This document shows, in pieces, positions 1 to 13,200 of a DNA stretch of 64,000 nt (positions within the stretch are counted from its first letter, which is position 1; each line of letters begins with the position of its first letter). The position numbers were made by a program, and so were the translations under genes. Below the pieces are notes generated by a model. The model was not told the origin of the DNA, made no database searches, and saw only the letters and a program-made list of their open reading frames with translations. The stretch is taken from the NCBI GenBank assembly GCA_950022655.1, contig OX465584.1, positions 49,644,723-49,708,722 of the forward strand, written 5' to 3'. The stretch is from Alentia gelatinosa. Lineage: Eukaryota > Annelida > Polychaeta > Phyllodocida > Polynoidae.

Positions 1-1362
1 TCATTTCTGCACATGAAAAAAGCAAAATTCTATATAAAAATGTCGAGATATAGCCCAGGTTTCTGTCTTTTAATTGTAGGCATCTTCCTCTATCTTTATA
101 ATCACCATAATTCCATGCCTGACATGTACTCTGGGGCACTCATTTGGAGGACTCATAGATCTTCCATGTATGATGATGACAACAGTGGGAGTGGCTCAGT
201 AAATACAGCGTCATATTCTTCTTTTTCTTAGTTTTGTTCACTATTGATGAATGACTCACATAGGTGCTGAGCAAATATCCCCGCGTTTAACGGTCAACTC
301 GTCCCATGGGCACGTGGGCCCGTCAGTATCGACCCTGTGGTCGCTGGGCCCGTATTCAGCTCTAGTGTGCAGGGTTTGCAGACGTCTAACATTTCTGTGG
401 ATTGTTTAGCATTTCACCTGTGGCAAGGCCATGTTCTCTTCTTTTCCAACAAATCAAATAAATTCATATAACTTGGGCATGCAGAGATCAATATTATGAT
501 AATATTATCATAGAATATAGAGAAATTCTAAAAAGTAGTCTTGTACATAGTCTTTGTTTCTTAAAGAATTGAGGAGAAAATTTTATATTTTCAGTCCATT
601 TACCATTTTAATCATTTTAATGTAACTTGGCTTTATGTACCTATATGTTTATGTTAAACAGGATAATGTGTTATATTTCATCATTTAGGTATCAAAAGAG
701 GTCAAAGGAACCGGTTTGATTTGATAATTGTCCGTATATGCACATCACCAGGTGGCGCCACTGTGTATTGTAGGGTGTGCCTTTAGACAGACACATGTGA
801 GGAGAGATGTGAGGTACTGCTAGCATTAACAACTACCAAACAAAGAAAGACACGCCTTCTTAATCTGAGAATCATCACTCGTGTCAGCTTACTTTAGACA
901 TGAGGCATTTCTCTTATAAAAAAATAACCTGATCTTGATTGTAAGTGTGATTGTAGCGGAAACGCCTTGACTCTGATGTCATAACACAGGGCGGATGAGA
1001 CGAGATGCCGTACTCAACGGGCGGGGCATATTCAGGGCGTATCAAAGCGCCGTATGCGCCGCCTAGTGACGGTCCATTGAACCATGACACTGGTCACAGG
1101 GTATACCATCCATTATCGTCAACTGTGAATATGTCCTGTCTGCAATGCTGAATCCAATGGATTGTAAGCAACAACAGTGGATGATCTACTCAATGTAGAA
1201 GTGTTTATCAATAAAAAAAAAGAGGGGGATAATCCAAGGAAGGTCTTCGGGTGTGTGAGTGTGAAGCGAGGATTGACAGGTGAGAAGGAAGTGAACTCCC
1301 TTCTCATCTGGGCTACGTCAATATGCAATTCGTCAGGGGAACGGCAGCTTTGTGATGGCGAA

Positions 1363-1648
1363 GGGTGGGGAGTTCAGTGGTTAAGGCACTGGACATGTAA
1401 GGTTGTAGGACTTGCTGGGTTCGATTCCCGCTGCAGCCACTCTTCTCCTTCACCCCCAGCAGTGGTAGATTTACTGCTATATCAAAGGAAAATCATTCTC
1501 ATACATTGTCTATGTGGTGTGGGAAGTAAAAGAACTCTCCCCAGGGGTGTGATTTCTACCTAACTTTATCTATTCGTTCACCCTCAAACCCAAAGTAAGT
1601 GTAATAGAACATATTGGACATTAAACTACTCAAACAATAACAACAACT
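1363..1648 (+). mobile_element. tRNA-derived SINE, near full length
   Basis: The head resembles a tRNA gene: an A-box-like stretch (GTTCAGTGGTTAAGGCACTG) and a perfect B box (GGTTCGATTCC at about 1418), followed by a CCA-like GCAGCCA. The body carries the family's shared modules (CACCCCCAGCAGTGGTAGAT, then TCTATGTGGTGTGG) and the tail ends in TTGGACATTAAACTACTCAAAC plus CAA-rich repeats. Related copies occur at 6241, 8531, 10135, 27060, 27415 (reverse), 38350 and 39605. It will not fold as a functional tRNA because the anticodon arm is degenerate. Confidence 0.8.
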
Positions 1649-1659
1649 GGGTGGCGAAA

Positions 1660-2440
1660 GTGATTTCATTTTTCTCTAATTCAGAGATGGTAAATTTCCA
1701 CTTTTCCATGGAAATCCTTGTTTCCACGTGGAAATTATCTCCACCTTTTTTCCCCGACCCCGACTGACATCCTTGACATTTTTCAGAGATTTCCCTACGT
1801 ACTTTATGGATGGCTCTTATCGCACCAGTTGCTCCAATATCGCTCATCAACAATGGTAGAGTGCAGTATCTGTTTATCCACTTAAGGGATCTTGGATTAT
1901 AGCTGATCATGGGATGATCCTGAGAGGCGGTTTTATGGTATTTACCTGCTAATGTATTTACGGCTATAATGCGACCCCCACCACACCTACTGCAGCGCCA
2001 TCTATGCTCAGTGTCTGTCGGCCCTGTTGTATACGTCACAGTGTTATCGAGATATGAGTCTGAACATGTGGCTGGTTGTCCCTCCACTGGATTACACTCT
2101 CCTGGCTGATCCTTTATGCTTAATGGCTTCCAAACAGGACAAAGGATCTGCTTGGAGTCTCAAACTCCCATGAAGCCCACTGGCGACTTTTAAAGGAACT
2201 AACATCCGCTCTGTGCCGTGTAGCAATAATGGCAGTTTACCTCTTTTCCAATGACATCTTTTTTCATTTTCAATTTATAAAATACTATTTTCTTGTGTAA
2301 AACAAAGAGAGAACAAAGTGTACCTTATTTACGAAGACAAACAGTGTTTCAAACCTCACCACACATCCCAGCCCTATTACATTGCCAATAGCGATTTTTT
2401 TTCCGCGTTTTCTCAGTCTCTGAGGCAGTAATTAGGCCTC
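1660..2440. repeat. Diverged interspersed repeat, interrupted
   Basis: Two blocks, 1680-1740 and 2262-2440, match parts of a single stretch at 52705-52970 (shared words include CAGAGATGG, AATCCTTGTTT, ATTTTCTTGT, CACCCCAGCCCTATT-like and CTCTGAGGCAG). The simplest reading is an old repeat copy split by about 500 bases of other sequence. The family is not recognised. Confidence 0.4.
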
Positions 2441-5400
2441 ATAGTACCCCTCTTCCTCAATAGAGGTTTTTAATACATGCTTTGAAAATCAAATATAGGT
2501 CCTTCAAGGCCACTAACATAAGCTTTTGTAGGTTTTTAGGGCTCAGCTTTTTTAATTCAAAGTATAGTGAACTGCTTACTTCCAATTCTTAATTTCTTAA
2601 CAAAAAAAAACTATAAAAGAAGCTGCTCGTACCAACTTGTTTGGCTCCAACATGTATGTTTTCTGCACGCTTGTCACGATCATAGCTACGATCTGATTGG
2701 TCTATATGTCTTTACATGATACCCTCGATAGCGAAACAACCAACCTCGATACCGAAACATATTGTTACTCCACCCCTCGCGGAGGTATGTAATTGAATAG
2801 TGTGTGGCCATACCTATCAGATAATAGCGGATGACGCTTGGTGCTGACCTAGAAAATAATCCCCATCACCCACGTCTGACTTAGTTTCTCTGTAAAGTTG
2901 TGCATTCCACTGTCTTATTTGTAGAATACCGCGCTCTTCCATTGGAAATGGAAATTAGATTAGCCCCCCTTTAATCTGCATACCCGATACGCTGCATGTT
3001 GAGGGAGAGGAGCGGATGTCTTACAGATTAGAGGCCGGTACGCGAGGCAGGTGGGGAGAGGGGGTCGGTACATGTCAGTCGGTGCGCAGGTATTGACGTC
3101 ACGCTGCTTCCTTCTTGCTCCCCCAACTGCTGAAGCATCTAGACTCCCCCGATGATGACGATGTATATTCTATTATCTTATTATCCATGGCATCCAATGT
3201 CCCCAAAAACAATACAATGCTGAAAATATATGGGTCTCATTGAACCAATACCCATTATTTGAAAACTGTCAGATGCCATAACCATTGCGTACCGATTGCA
3301 GATCCATTGTAAACCGAATTCAAAACCATGGCATACGGAAAATACCCTCTCTGATCAGAAATCTAGTCTATCTGTTTGTAAATACAATGCTATGTCTATG
3401 GTTGGAGGGTAGAAAAATAGGCCCAAATGATACATCCGATAATAATGCCGATTCCTGGGTATGATTTATTCAAGAATATGGATAATAAGTACACCAAACT
3501 GTGTCTTTTATGGACAGGCGTCTCTATAAACCACTCAAGGTCGACATCGTAGCACACTGGATAACGCTTGTGCATTACTACGTGTCAATCGTTCATGGTT
3601 GACAGCCCCCTACCGACAAAACTATCGATTATTGTCTATACGTACCTGTGGCAGGATCTTCTATGTATACCGCCCATTCCTACCCATGTCGTATTTATGG
3701 TCTTACATCACACTGTGACGTACGGGTACGGGGTATAGCTATTCTACCAACATCAATAGAAGAAAAGATGTGCCCTTTTTAAGGTGTACTAGCGCTTTCA
3801 GCGCATAGCACAGTCCAGTGGAAATAGATAAATGAAACAGTTAGTTGCAATCCAGGGTTGATAAGTTTGGCCTGTCGATTTGAGTTAGATCTGTCCAAGT
3901 GAGGTATTGATGCCCGTGATGGGGTCCAGGGGGCAGGGGAACTCAGAGCACTTGACTTAGAGGGGAAAAGAGTATTGTTTCGTTTGACACAGGTAAACCA
4001 GTGGCAATGCTTAGGATTTTACCGACACCCAGCGCAGTTCTGAAAGGGTTGTTATGTTGTGCGAAATAGGTACTAGCTTGTAGCTGACAATTACAATTGT
4101 TTATAGATTGACACCAGTGTTAGATCGTGGTCTCAGAGGCTGGTTAATATTAAGAGATCAGAAAACTACATCATTAAATTTCATTATGGGTATGGCTAAA
4201 CATATATCATAGGATAAAGTGAACAACTGACTGTCGAGCTACAAAAAAGAATAGCTAGTTTGCTCTGCACTTCAGTATTCACCCATAGTTCTGGTAGGTA
4301 TTTCCCTATGTGGAGGAGCAACTCCAAGCGGATCCGACAGAATTTTAACGTTTTATATGTGGTAGGTAATGATAATACAAGATCAGTCTAACTGTGGTTG
4401 TACATCACAAATACTTGGCTAAGTTGTGAATTCGATTATCCCGATGCCAAAGGCACCGCCATAATCTAATTGACCATGATACCGCGTATTTTTGACGTGC
4501 AACTACAGTTAGCCTGTTTCTGTCACGTCTGCACTATGCTAAGTCACTTATCTAACTCTGCCCCGACACACGCACAGACAGCCCTACTTTGTACGGCTAA
4601 TTAGCACTGGGTCCATACACATCGATCGGCAAGTGCACCGCCGGGCATATATAGCCTCGATGCCAAATCTGATAGCCTCGATGTCGTTTCGTTTACCAGG
4701 AGCTCAGAGGAACATAAGTTTGGAATGCATTCCTATGATTAAAAGTGATTTCTTAATTAGTAACACTTTAAGTCATTAGTTGAAAACGCGTTTTTTTCTT
4801 TGAGTTCTATAGGTTGGTAAGTGGAGGTATTTGACTGGGATGAGTTAATTAGAAGTACTCAACGGAGATTAAGGTACTTAAGTCATCCTCCCTTTGTAGC
4901 TTTAGTAAATGATGATGTTTGTCGTAAGACCAGATCAACTCTTGAACTTGTTCCAAGACCGTCCATTTATCTTTTGTCATTGTGTGGCTTAGTGCAGAAA
5001 GTTGACAGTTGAGCCTCTTATATAGCTTGTAAGAAATCTGATCTCAATAATGTGTCTCCTGATTCCCACTAGAGTAAATCTGCTCTTATTATAGAGCTAC
5101 ACATAGAACCAGTGGTTTTTAGGCAATTTTAGAACGGAAGCAAAATCTAGCTTCAGCTTTAGCATCTATGGTAGACCGAAAATCGAAACGTGTTTGAAGG
5201 CGCCATTTCCTCTCACATCCTTTCAATCTCTCTACCCTGCTGAACGGCGCATGCCCATTCGCGCAGGGATACAGACAAGGAGAGGTGTGGTTAGACTGGC
5301 CTGAATCTCTTGTAAAGTAGATATATGAGTGTTGTAAATTGAGAATGAGTCGGTGTAAATAGTTAAAAAGAATAAGGTACTCCCAGTCGGCGAATGAGCG

Positions 5401-5968
5401 TCCCCAGTACGCCAGGTCACCAGCTAGCGGTTCCTGATGAACGCCCAATCTCTTGCGAATTAAATATCAAATATGTTTGATATTTGGTACCTCTACCCCG
5501 CCAGTCGCAGGCCTTCTATTCGCAGGGGTATTGGTTCACGCATAACTATATTTGCTTGCGACTAGCGGTACCGGATGTACACCCTGTCGCGAGCAACTAG
5601 GTACTGCTCAGGCCAATCGCAAGCCCCCGTGGTCACACAATGTGAGTGGGACTGAATTCGTGTCCTATATGTAGGATGACACAAACACCCAGTTACAAGA
5701 CTGGTTTATACACAGACTGTTAGAGGTCCTCCTCCCCTTCTCCGCGTGGTACATTGAGCACTCCAGACATCGCATGACTAATTTACATCGGTGTGAGTCT
5801 TTTTATTCCGTTTGGCGGCTTTAATGCCGTGACCTGGAATGAATGGAACCTGACATGCCAGACAAGTAGTAAAAGTGCAGTTCAACCCCGTTAGAGGACC
5901 CCCTCGGCCAACGCTTTTCTTAAAGGATTAAAGTTCTTATCCCACACTAAGTATAACGTGCAATGCAG

Positions 5969-6190
5969 GCGCCTGTTGAATAATTTTGACTCGTACATTA
6001 AGACTCTTTAGTGTGCGCCAACGAGACCCAGGGACAATGTGGGTCAACGTTATTCAACACAAATAGCAAACAAGATTGAATATTATTGAATGATAACCCT
6101 CGAACAAGATTGAATATTATTGAACGATAACCCTCGTGCAAGGTCCTTTTGTACCCTGTACTCTCATAGGCATAAGATATTCGACAGAGA
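5969..6190 (-). mobile_element. Short TIR element (CCTGTTGAATAA family)
   Basis: Bounded by CCTGTTGAATAA and a degenerate inverse (TTCGACAG). This is the reverse-orientation member of a family of about 215 bp with copies at 9591, 19123, 23214 and 48684. Internal shared words read on this strand include GAGACCCAGGGACAATGTGG and GATAACCCTCG. A 38-bp-scale internal duplication (GATTGAATATTATTGAA, repeated) is private to this copy. No coding capacity, so it is called a non-autonomous DNA transposon. Confidence 0.6.
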
Positions 6191-6240
6191 TTAGAGTGAA
6201 GTGCTAGTGAACGACTTGACATCACAAGTCAGTAGGGATT

Positions 6241-6512
6241 GTACGGTTAGCTCAGTGGTTAAAGCACTCAAATAGTAATCTCAAGGGCGTCGGTTCAATT
6301 ACAACTGCAGCCACCTTTCTATTTCATCCCCAGCAGTGGTAGAATGCTGTATCAAAAGCTGTATCTCATAGCATGTTCATGTGGTGTAGGAACTAAAAGA
6401 ACTCTCACCTTGTTAGATCTGTAGAGGTGATACTTCTACCTGAAGTCATCTCATAGATTCAATCACCACCCCTTTGGTGTGTAATCAGTGACAATTACTC
6501 AACCTTGACATA
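6241..6512 (+). mobile_element. tRNA-derived SINE
   Basis: Starts with GTTAGCTCAGTGGTTAAAGC (A-box-like) and has a weakened B box (GGTTCAATTAC), then GCAGCCACCTTTCT, the CCCCAGCAGTGGTAG module, ATGTGGTGTAGG, and the 3' module CAATCACCACCCCTTTGGTG ending near CTTGACATAGTCCC. It is older than the copy at 1363, judging by the B-box decay. Confidence 0.75.
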
Positions 6513-6863
6513 GTCCCTTTATATGCATATATTATGAGGTCTGCAATGATTCGTCGGTCACTTAGAATCTATTCACGGGTTGTAATGGTACATTCTACAT
6601 AGATGTAACATACTGGGAGAAATAATGATTAAAACAGTAATTTGTAGGTGTATATATACATTAATTCTTTTTTAGATTGAGTTAACTGTTGCAAGTCGTA
6701 TACAGAACAAGTCCTACTTTTTAAAAGATATGGAATACAATTAAGTGCTTTAGAAATCTCTGACATTCAGATATTAAAGACATTTAATTAATATAGGTTT
6801 TTGTTTTGTGTATATAGTTATATAACAGTTGATGTAATGGCTTTTCCCTTGTGTGTCTTCCAG

Positions 6864-7277
6864 GTCCAGCCGACAAAGGTTACTTCCGTCCGGGTTCTCC
6901 TTCTGCAACCTCTCCTTTACTTGACCTTTGACCTCAGCCAAACCTTGGCCTCAGGACGCCAAGAAACCCTCAGGGGACCCAGCTACCGGAAACAGGAAGT
7001 CACCGTCTGCCCGTGACATGCGCATTACCGGCGGCCACAATGACGTCCATGCAAGGGTTCATCCAAGAAGGCGTCGACCTTCCCAGCGTCAACCCCAAGT
7101 TCAAATACAGCAAGATGGCGCTCTTCCGGTCGCGTTCCGACGTGGGGTCCGCCATCTTGCGACGCTCCAAGTCGCTCACCGAACACCAGATGCGCACGCG
7201 CGTGCGTTCGTGCGGTGACGGCGATGACGTCATGACGACGAGTAACAGCTTCCAGGGCGTCCCGGGCACTGAGCTGG
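6864..7277 (+). CDS. OSBPL8: Exon 1: 5' UTR part and N-terminus (residues 1-79)
   Basis: The acceptor TCTTCCAG precedes 6864 and the donor GTAAGA follows 7277 (phase 1). All three frames contain stops upstream: in the coding frame a TGA at 6929-6931 lies ahead of the first ATG at 7040, which has an A at -3 (GCCACAATGACG). A second in-frame ATG follows at 7049. The product is basic and serine-rich ([20 protein letters not shown]), like the poorly conserved N-termini of ORP8 proteins. The exon is clearly GC-richer than its surroundings. An out-of-frame ATG at 7018 opens an overlapping upstream ORF. Start choice is good; the extent of the 5' UTR is uncertain. Confidence 0.75.
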
Positions 7278-10200
7278 GTAAGACGCAGGTCAAGGGCAAA
7301 TACCGGTTGGGGGTCAAGGTCATATGATGTCAGCACGGATACCGCTTGTCACATGTGACGTAGACGTCAAATGCTGTCTGCTTGACGGAGGTTCCTAAGA
7401 GTATTAAATGTCGTCTGCTCTTTGAGGTTCATAAAAGTATAAAATGTCATCTGCTATCGGAGGTTTCTAAGAGTATAACATGTTGTCTACAATTGGAGGT
7501 TTCGTGGAGTATAAAACATCGTCTGCTACCGGAGGTTTCTAAGAGTATTAAATGTCGTCTGCTATCGGAGGTTTCTAAGAATACCTCCTGTCATTAGGGG
7601 ATATTAGTGTGAGGGTATTACGCGGCATTTCGCATTGCTCAATGTGATTATCAGCAATTATTACCATGGATACCTTCTGTAGTAATAGAGTAATTCCCAA
7701 GATACGGATGCTTAATGTTACTTACCGAGACATTATTTATCACCATGGATACCATCTGCAGTAATTGGCATTGTTCACCAGTGGCCAACTAACCTGTTTT
7801 CCCATATGCTATTTTCAGGAAGATATTTAATCGAGTTGCCCAGCGTATTTGAACTAGATATTCAAATCATTTGCGTAAAAATACAATTATTCCTTTACAA
7901 ATACAAGTCTCAAAGGATGGCCATCGATGTTTATTCAGTTACCGCTCATTTTGTAAAGACTCGATTTCGAGAGAGCAAATTCCACATGAAAAAATATATC
8001 GGTTTATGTCTGACACCAACTGATGTACATCCCTTTTGTAAGCGATGATCACAATCAAGAGTAAATTATTCATGTCTTGTGAGTTTATAAGAAGGAACTG
8101 CATCGAAATCGGTAGCCAATGAAAATACATACAAATGCATACCACAAAACAAATTACAGCAGTTACTGATCGAGTGCATTTCAGATTTTATCTCACTCCT
8201 AACTGATTGGCTGATGTTTATTTCAGCACCCATTAAGTTGGTTCTATTTTTACAATACTCCATGGGCATTGAATATGAATATACAATGTTAAGTCTATGA
8301 GAAAAGAATACTGGGGTGAGACTTGAACAGAGGCAGAGTAGGCCTACATCACTCCCCTCCCCTGACTGTTGATTATGATACACAGTCGCCACATAGATAC
8401 CGTCTCTGCTGTTACTGCTATGGGGCCTCTTAAAGTGGCTAGAACCTGGTGCCTGTATGTTTGTCTACTATCGCCACTGACGTAGAGACCAGCCTTAGTA
8501 AGCTGTGCACTAAATATTACACAAGGAAAATGAGAGTTAGGTCAGTGATTAAGGCACTGGACTGGATTCCACTGCAGGCACTCTTCTCCTTCACCCCCAG
8601 CAGTGGTAGACTTTCTGCTATATCTAAGGCCTGTCCTTCTCATGCCATGTCTATGTGGTATGGTGTGCAGCCACCTTTCTCCTTCATTCCCAGCAGTGGT
8701 GGACCTGCTGCTATATCAAATGTCAGTCCTTCTCATACCATGTATATGTGGTGTGATGTGCAGCCGCCTTTCTCCTTCATTCCCCGCAGTGGAAGACTTA
8801 CTGTCATATCAAAGGCCAGTCCTCCTCCATACCATGACTAGGTGGGATGGATATAGGGGTGAGATTTCTACCTAAATTCATCACAGAGATTCCACCTTCG
8901 TGGTGTAAAACCAGTGAGAAACGCTGAACCTTGACTAAGTCTGGAAAGGATCAGTAATAGTTGACTAGATATAAAATGAAACAAACCGGAGTTAATTACC
9001 ATTCAAGGCATAAGGTGGCAGCACGCAGGTGGCCTCGAAGTTCCAGCCACTTTAATTAAATTAGTATGCTCGTGTATACTTATTATAAGGTGGGTTTTTC
9101 TGCAGTTTCCTAGTCATCTCCTTTTGGCTGCTACTGCCGGTACACACATATAATTAACCTTGTTGCTATGACGGTCTGTAAGCAGCAAGATTATATACTC
9201 TCTTCCCATTTCTAAGTGTAAACCTAGCAGTGTCTGACGACCCACTGTGTCTGCCTATCTGTGATCTGTACCTAAACACCCATACGTGATAACCACTGGT
9301 TTGAAGTCTGACCGCCGGTCTATGGAATCAGTCTGTTCCTGACGTCATTTGACCAGTGTGTTTCAATCTCCCACATGGGTAAGTAAAGGTCAGGTATTTG
9401 TGTCTGAGGCGAGCGATAATAAGACATAATTCAGTGTTGGGATCTCAGAGAATGTAACCTCTTCTCATGACTCATCGTTCTATCTGGGGTGAGCGATAAT
9501 AAGACATAATTCAGTGTAGGGAATTCATACCATGTAAACGTTTTTCATGACTCGCTCAGCATCCTGTTGTGTTCAGCATGGAAGTCATCAGGGGCCTGCT
9601 GAATAACATATGTCAATGAAAGTACAGGAAGTATAAGGGTTATCATTTAATAATGTTCAAGATCGTTCACTAAGAGAGTCCTAGCCAATGGAAGGTCGTC
9701 CATAAGTGTTGAATTAAGTTGTCCCACATCGTCCCTGGGTCTCGTTATGGCACAGAAAAGGGTCTTCATGTATGAGCCTAAATTATTCGACAGGCCCCAG
9801 AATAGCAAATGGTTCTTCTAGGAAAAGTGAATGTTGGAGTTGTTCTACCGTGTCTAGATGCAACAAATGAATGGAGGTTTCAGGTTACACACGGCCGCGG
9901 GTTATGAAACCTCACAGAATGAAATGAGGCGGGAGGTACAAACTGTGCAAGTTCCTATTTTTAATGTTATGCGTACGAGGTGTAGAGTGGCACGGGGTCA
10001 CCATCTTAGAGAATATCAGCATTTTTGACTGTTGGGGTGGACAGCAGTGATCACCCTCTTCACCCTCTTCGTCGCCTTGCCTCCTGTGGTGCAGGCTGGA
10101 TATGCTTGCCAGCAAGCATAACTAAAGCTACTGGAGTGGGGAGGTGGCTCAGTGGTAAAGAGCACCGGACTTGCAGTCCCAAGGTTGGCGGACATTGTTG

Positions 10201-13200
10201 GTTTGAGTCCCACTGCAGCCACGTTTCTCCTTCACCCACAGCAGTGGTAGATTTACCGCTATTCTGTCTATGTGGTGTGGTAAGTAAAAGAACTCTCACC
10301 TTGGTAAATGTGTAGGGGTGAGATTTCTACCTACATTCATCTTATAGATTCAGTCAAACCTAAAGTAAGTCTATTAGAATGTATTGGACGTTAAACTAAA
10401 CAGACAAACAAACAAACAAATCTGACAAATCTCTGTGACTGTTTATATAATATTTGAAACATTATAAAGAAATGACTGAAATAAGTCTTCAGAAGTGAAA
10501 AACTTAAATATCTGATGTGATGGTCAGGGTCCCCTTTGGACGTTAAACCACAAACACAGCATCTACCTGTCCGCTTCATCCCCCGGTGTGATAAATAAAC
10601 AAATCCGTCTATAGGCTCACCAGGCCAGTATTTCCGGACCTGTACCTACCTCCCGCTCGCCCTCAGTACTTCCGGTGCCATCCCCAACACAAAAGTACCA
10701 CTTCCTGAGCGATAATTGGGAGTCTGAGGTAGTGCGCCCAGGATTCACACCTGGTATGGGGGAGAACTGTGGTTGCTAATTGTAGCTGTCACCCGTGGTG
10801 TCATTCGTGACCAGAGGTGTCGCCACTGTCCTGACAGCTTTGTGGGTGATAATTGGTGAAGGTTCAGGCCTATTCACCATGAGTTCTATTCCGATTAGCT
10901 CTACACGTTAGCACCCATGTGTGGTTTTTCTCGCAATCAGTCTCATTTATCCAAGTTCAAATATGTTAACTCATTTTTCTATACACTTACCATACTCCAG
11001 GAACTAGCTCTATACACAACATGTTTTTATATATTTTTTTCATCCATTAATGGAGATGAGGTGAATACCATAAGGGGGTGCTCCCCCCGGCCGAATGTAC
11101 AACACCGCACAGTCATCATACAACCACCGTACATCCACTGCACAACAGTTGTGTTAACTTAACGTCTGCCAGGTGGATATCCAGAAATAGGTGCAGTGGA
11201 GCAAGTCACATACTGAACAGTGCCAGCCGTACAGCAGTGGAATGGCCAATGGCCGCTTAAACTGAATAGAATAGAATAGCTTTTGCCTGATGCCGGTGCC
11301 CACATGGCCAGCATGCAACGTCGACCAGGGGCCATCCATAAAGTACGTACGCACTGAGGGGGGGGGGGGGGCGATTTTTTTTTTTTAATCTTGCGTATGC
11401 TCCCTCTTTGTTCTATTGTGTACAAGATAGGGAGAAGGTGAGAGGGTCAAAAATTTGAGAAAGTCTGCGTACATACATTATGGATGGCCACCCTATTGAA
11501 CAGGCTTGTGGGTTTGTAGACTATAGGCATGTTGGCCACACGCCCAACCACGTCGAAATCATTCACCCCGGTGGAACACATCCTTTACCTATCCCACTGT
11601 GTACAATACATCTACAATCAACAATTCGCGTGAATCTATCCTAGAAGTGATGAAACCAACTAAATGCTTTCCCCTACGTCTAATGCTTTTACATATGCAG
11701 TAACATTCTATCATATCATACAATAAGCAGATACTGGAAGCTAGTGTAATTTCCATTTTCAATAGAAGAGCGCGGTACTCGTAAAGGATTCCCCAGTCTC
11801 AATCAGCTCCACTTTTAGCCTCCACGTCACCAGCAGGAGATCCCTTTCTTGTTCAGCACCACGTGAATTTGGATGATCCCTTTCTGACTCCTTGTGAAGA
11901 TCCCTTACCGTAAACAAGATCAAGCTCTACAAGGAATCTGCTAGAAGACTGACTAACTGTGGACCTGCTAGAAAGCTTCAGACCTTGTATACTGGGCTCC
12001 TGCACCACTTACCAATCATAGAAGTTTACCCGGAGATAGCAAAGGATCCCAGTCTGCAAATTCAGCTGTGAATATCTATCCTACTCATACTCAAAATATC
12101 ATTGCAGCATATCTAAGTATGGTGCAGCGCTCAAAGATTATTTTATATATCTGCACACCTCAGGATTATGACCAAGTATATATTAAAAAAACTGTTATTG
12201 CTCTGAGGTGTACATTCTACTTACGAGGGTTGAAAAGTAGAGCATCATGCATCAGAATTCCCATATCACTGGATCATTAAATTGCTCTAGTGAATGAACT
12301 GTTTCACCTATATTTTGATAGGTGCCTGACTCATAATAGAATCCGATTAACAATCATTCGACAAAGGAAAACACCGGCGAGCCTGTGGATTTAATGAAGT
12401 GCAATTATGAAACATATTTATTGAAACACCCTGTTTCTTTCTGTAATTGGTGCGAATTATTCGCCAGTTATGTGATTTTCACTATATTTTCTGCACACTC
12501 CAGGCTTTTTTTTTTCAAGTGAATTCAACGACAAGAATATTCATCCATATTCACGACGATCGTCCTGATTGATGTCACCTGCAATAAGGACTGCACAAGG
12601 AGACAAGACAGGACAGTCCAAATATACATCTTGAAAAAATAAACAAGCAAGAATCTTATATTTCCTTTAGAAACTGCGATTTTCCAAATCAATTTGTTTT
12701 TGTCTCACACCCTTGTCATTGCTTTTAAACCTATCACCCCTGGGTAATAATTCTATCTCGGTCTGTAATCTACTCCATTGATCGAGGGAAATACATTCTA
12801 ATATCAATATATTGTATTTCACATCCTTTCCATTATGGGATTTGAAAGTGTACATGAATTGTATTGTGAGGTAGCTATATCGGTGTGATTTTCGTCTTTC
12901 TGCAGCCACTCTTCCTGAAGAGGAAGCTTCGGGTGCTTTCAGCATGCCGTCCACTATAACTATGAGATGTCTAAATAGGACATTTACATATGTATATGTG
13001 TTTAGTTATATTAATTGTATTGTCAGGTAGCTATATCGGTGTGATTTTCGTCTTTCTGCAGCCACTCACCCTGAAGAGGAAGCTTCGGGTGCTTTCAGCA
13101 TGCCGTCCACTATAACTATGAGATGTCTAAATAGGACATTCACATATGTATATGTGTTAAGTTATATTAATTGTATTGTCAGGTAGCTATATCGGTGTGA

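Larger units (their letters stand above)
1..6863. other. Upstream flank, no gene recognised
   Basis: AT-rich non-coding DNA. I see no reading frame with recognisable protein similarity. It holds two tRNA-derived SINEs, one short TIR element and a diverged repeat, listed separately. Because exon 1 begins at a splice acceptor, a non-coding first exon and the promoter should lie here or upstream of the window. A GC-richer patch near 2990-3120 is a possible site, but nothing in it decides the matter. Confidence 0.5.

Noticed and set aside
1363..1440. tRNA gene
   Set aside because: A and B boxes are present but the stems and anticodon arm do not fold properly, and the sequence continues into a shared SINE body. 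The same applies to 6241, 10135 and 27060.
1626..2087. 153-codon minus-strand frame
   Set aside because: Overlaps a diverged repeat and low-complexity sequence; no recognisable domain.
12906..12960. Extra exons upstream of exon 2
   Set aside because: The copies keep the acceptor but have no donor at the matching place and run into stop codons, so they are decoys rather than alternative exons.
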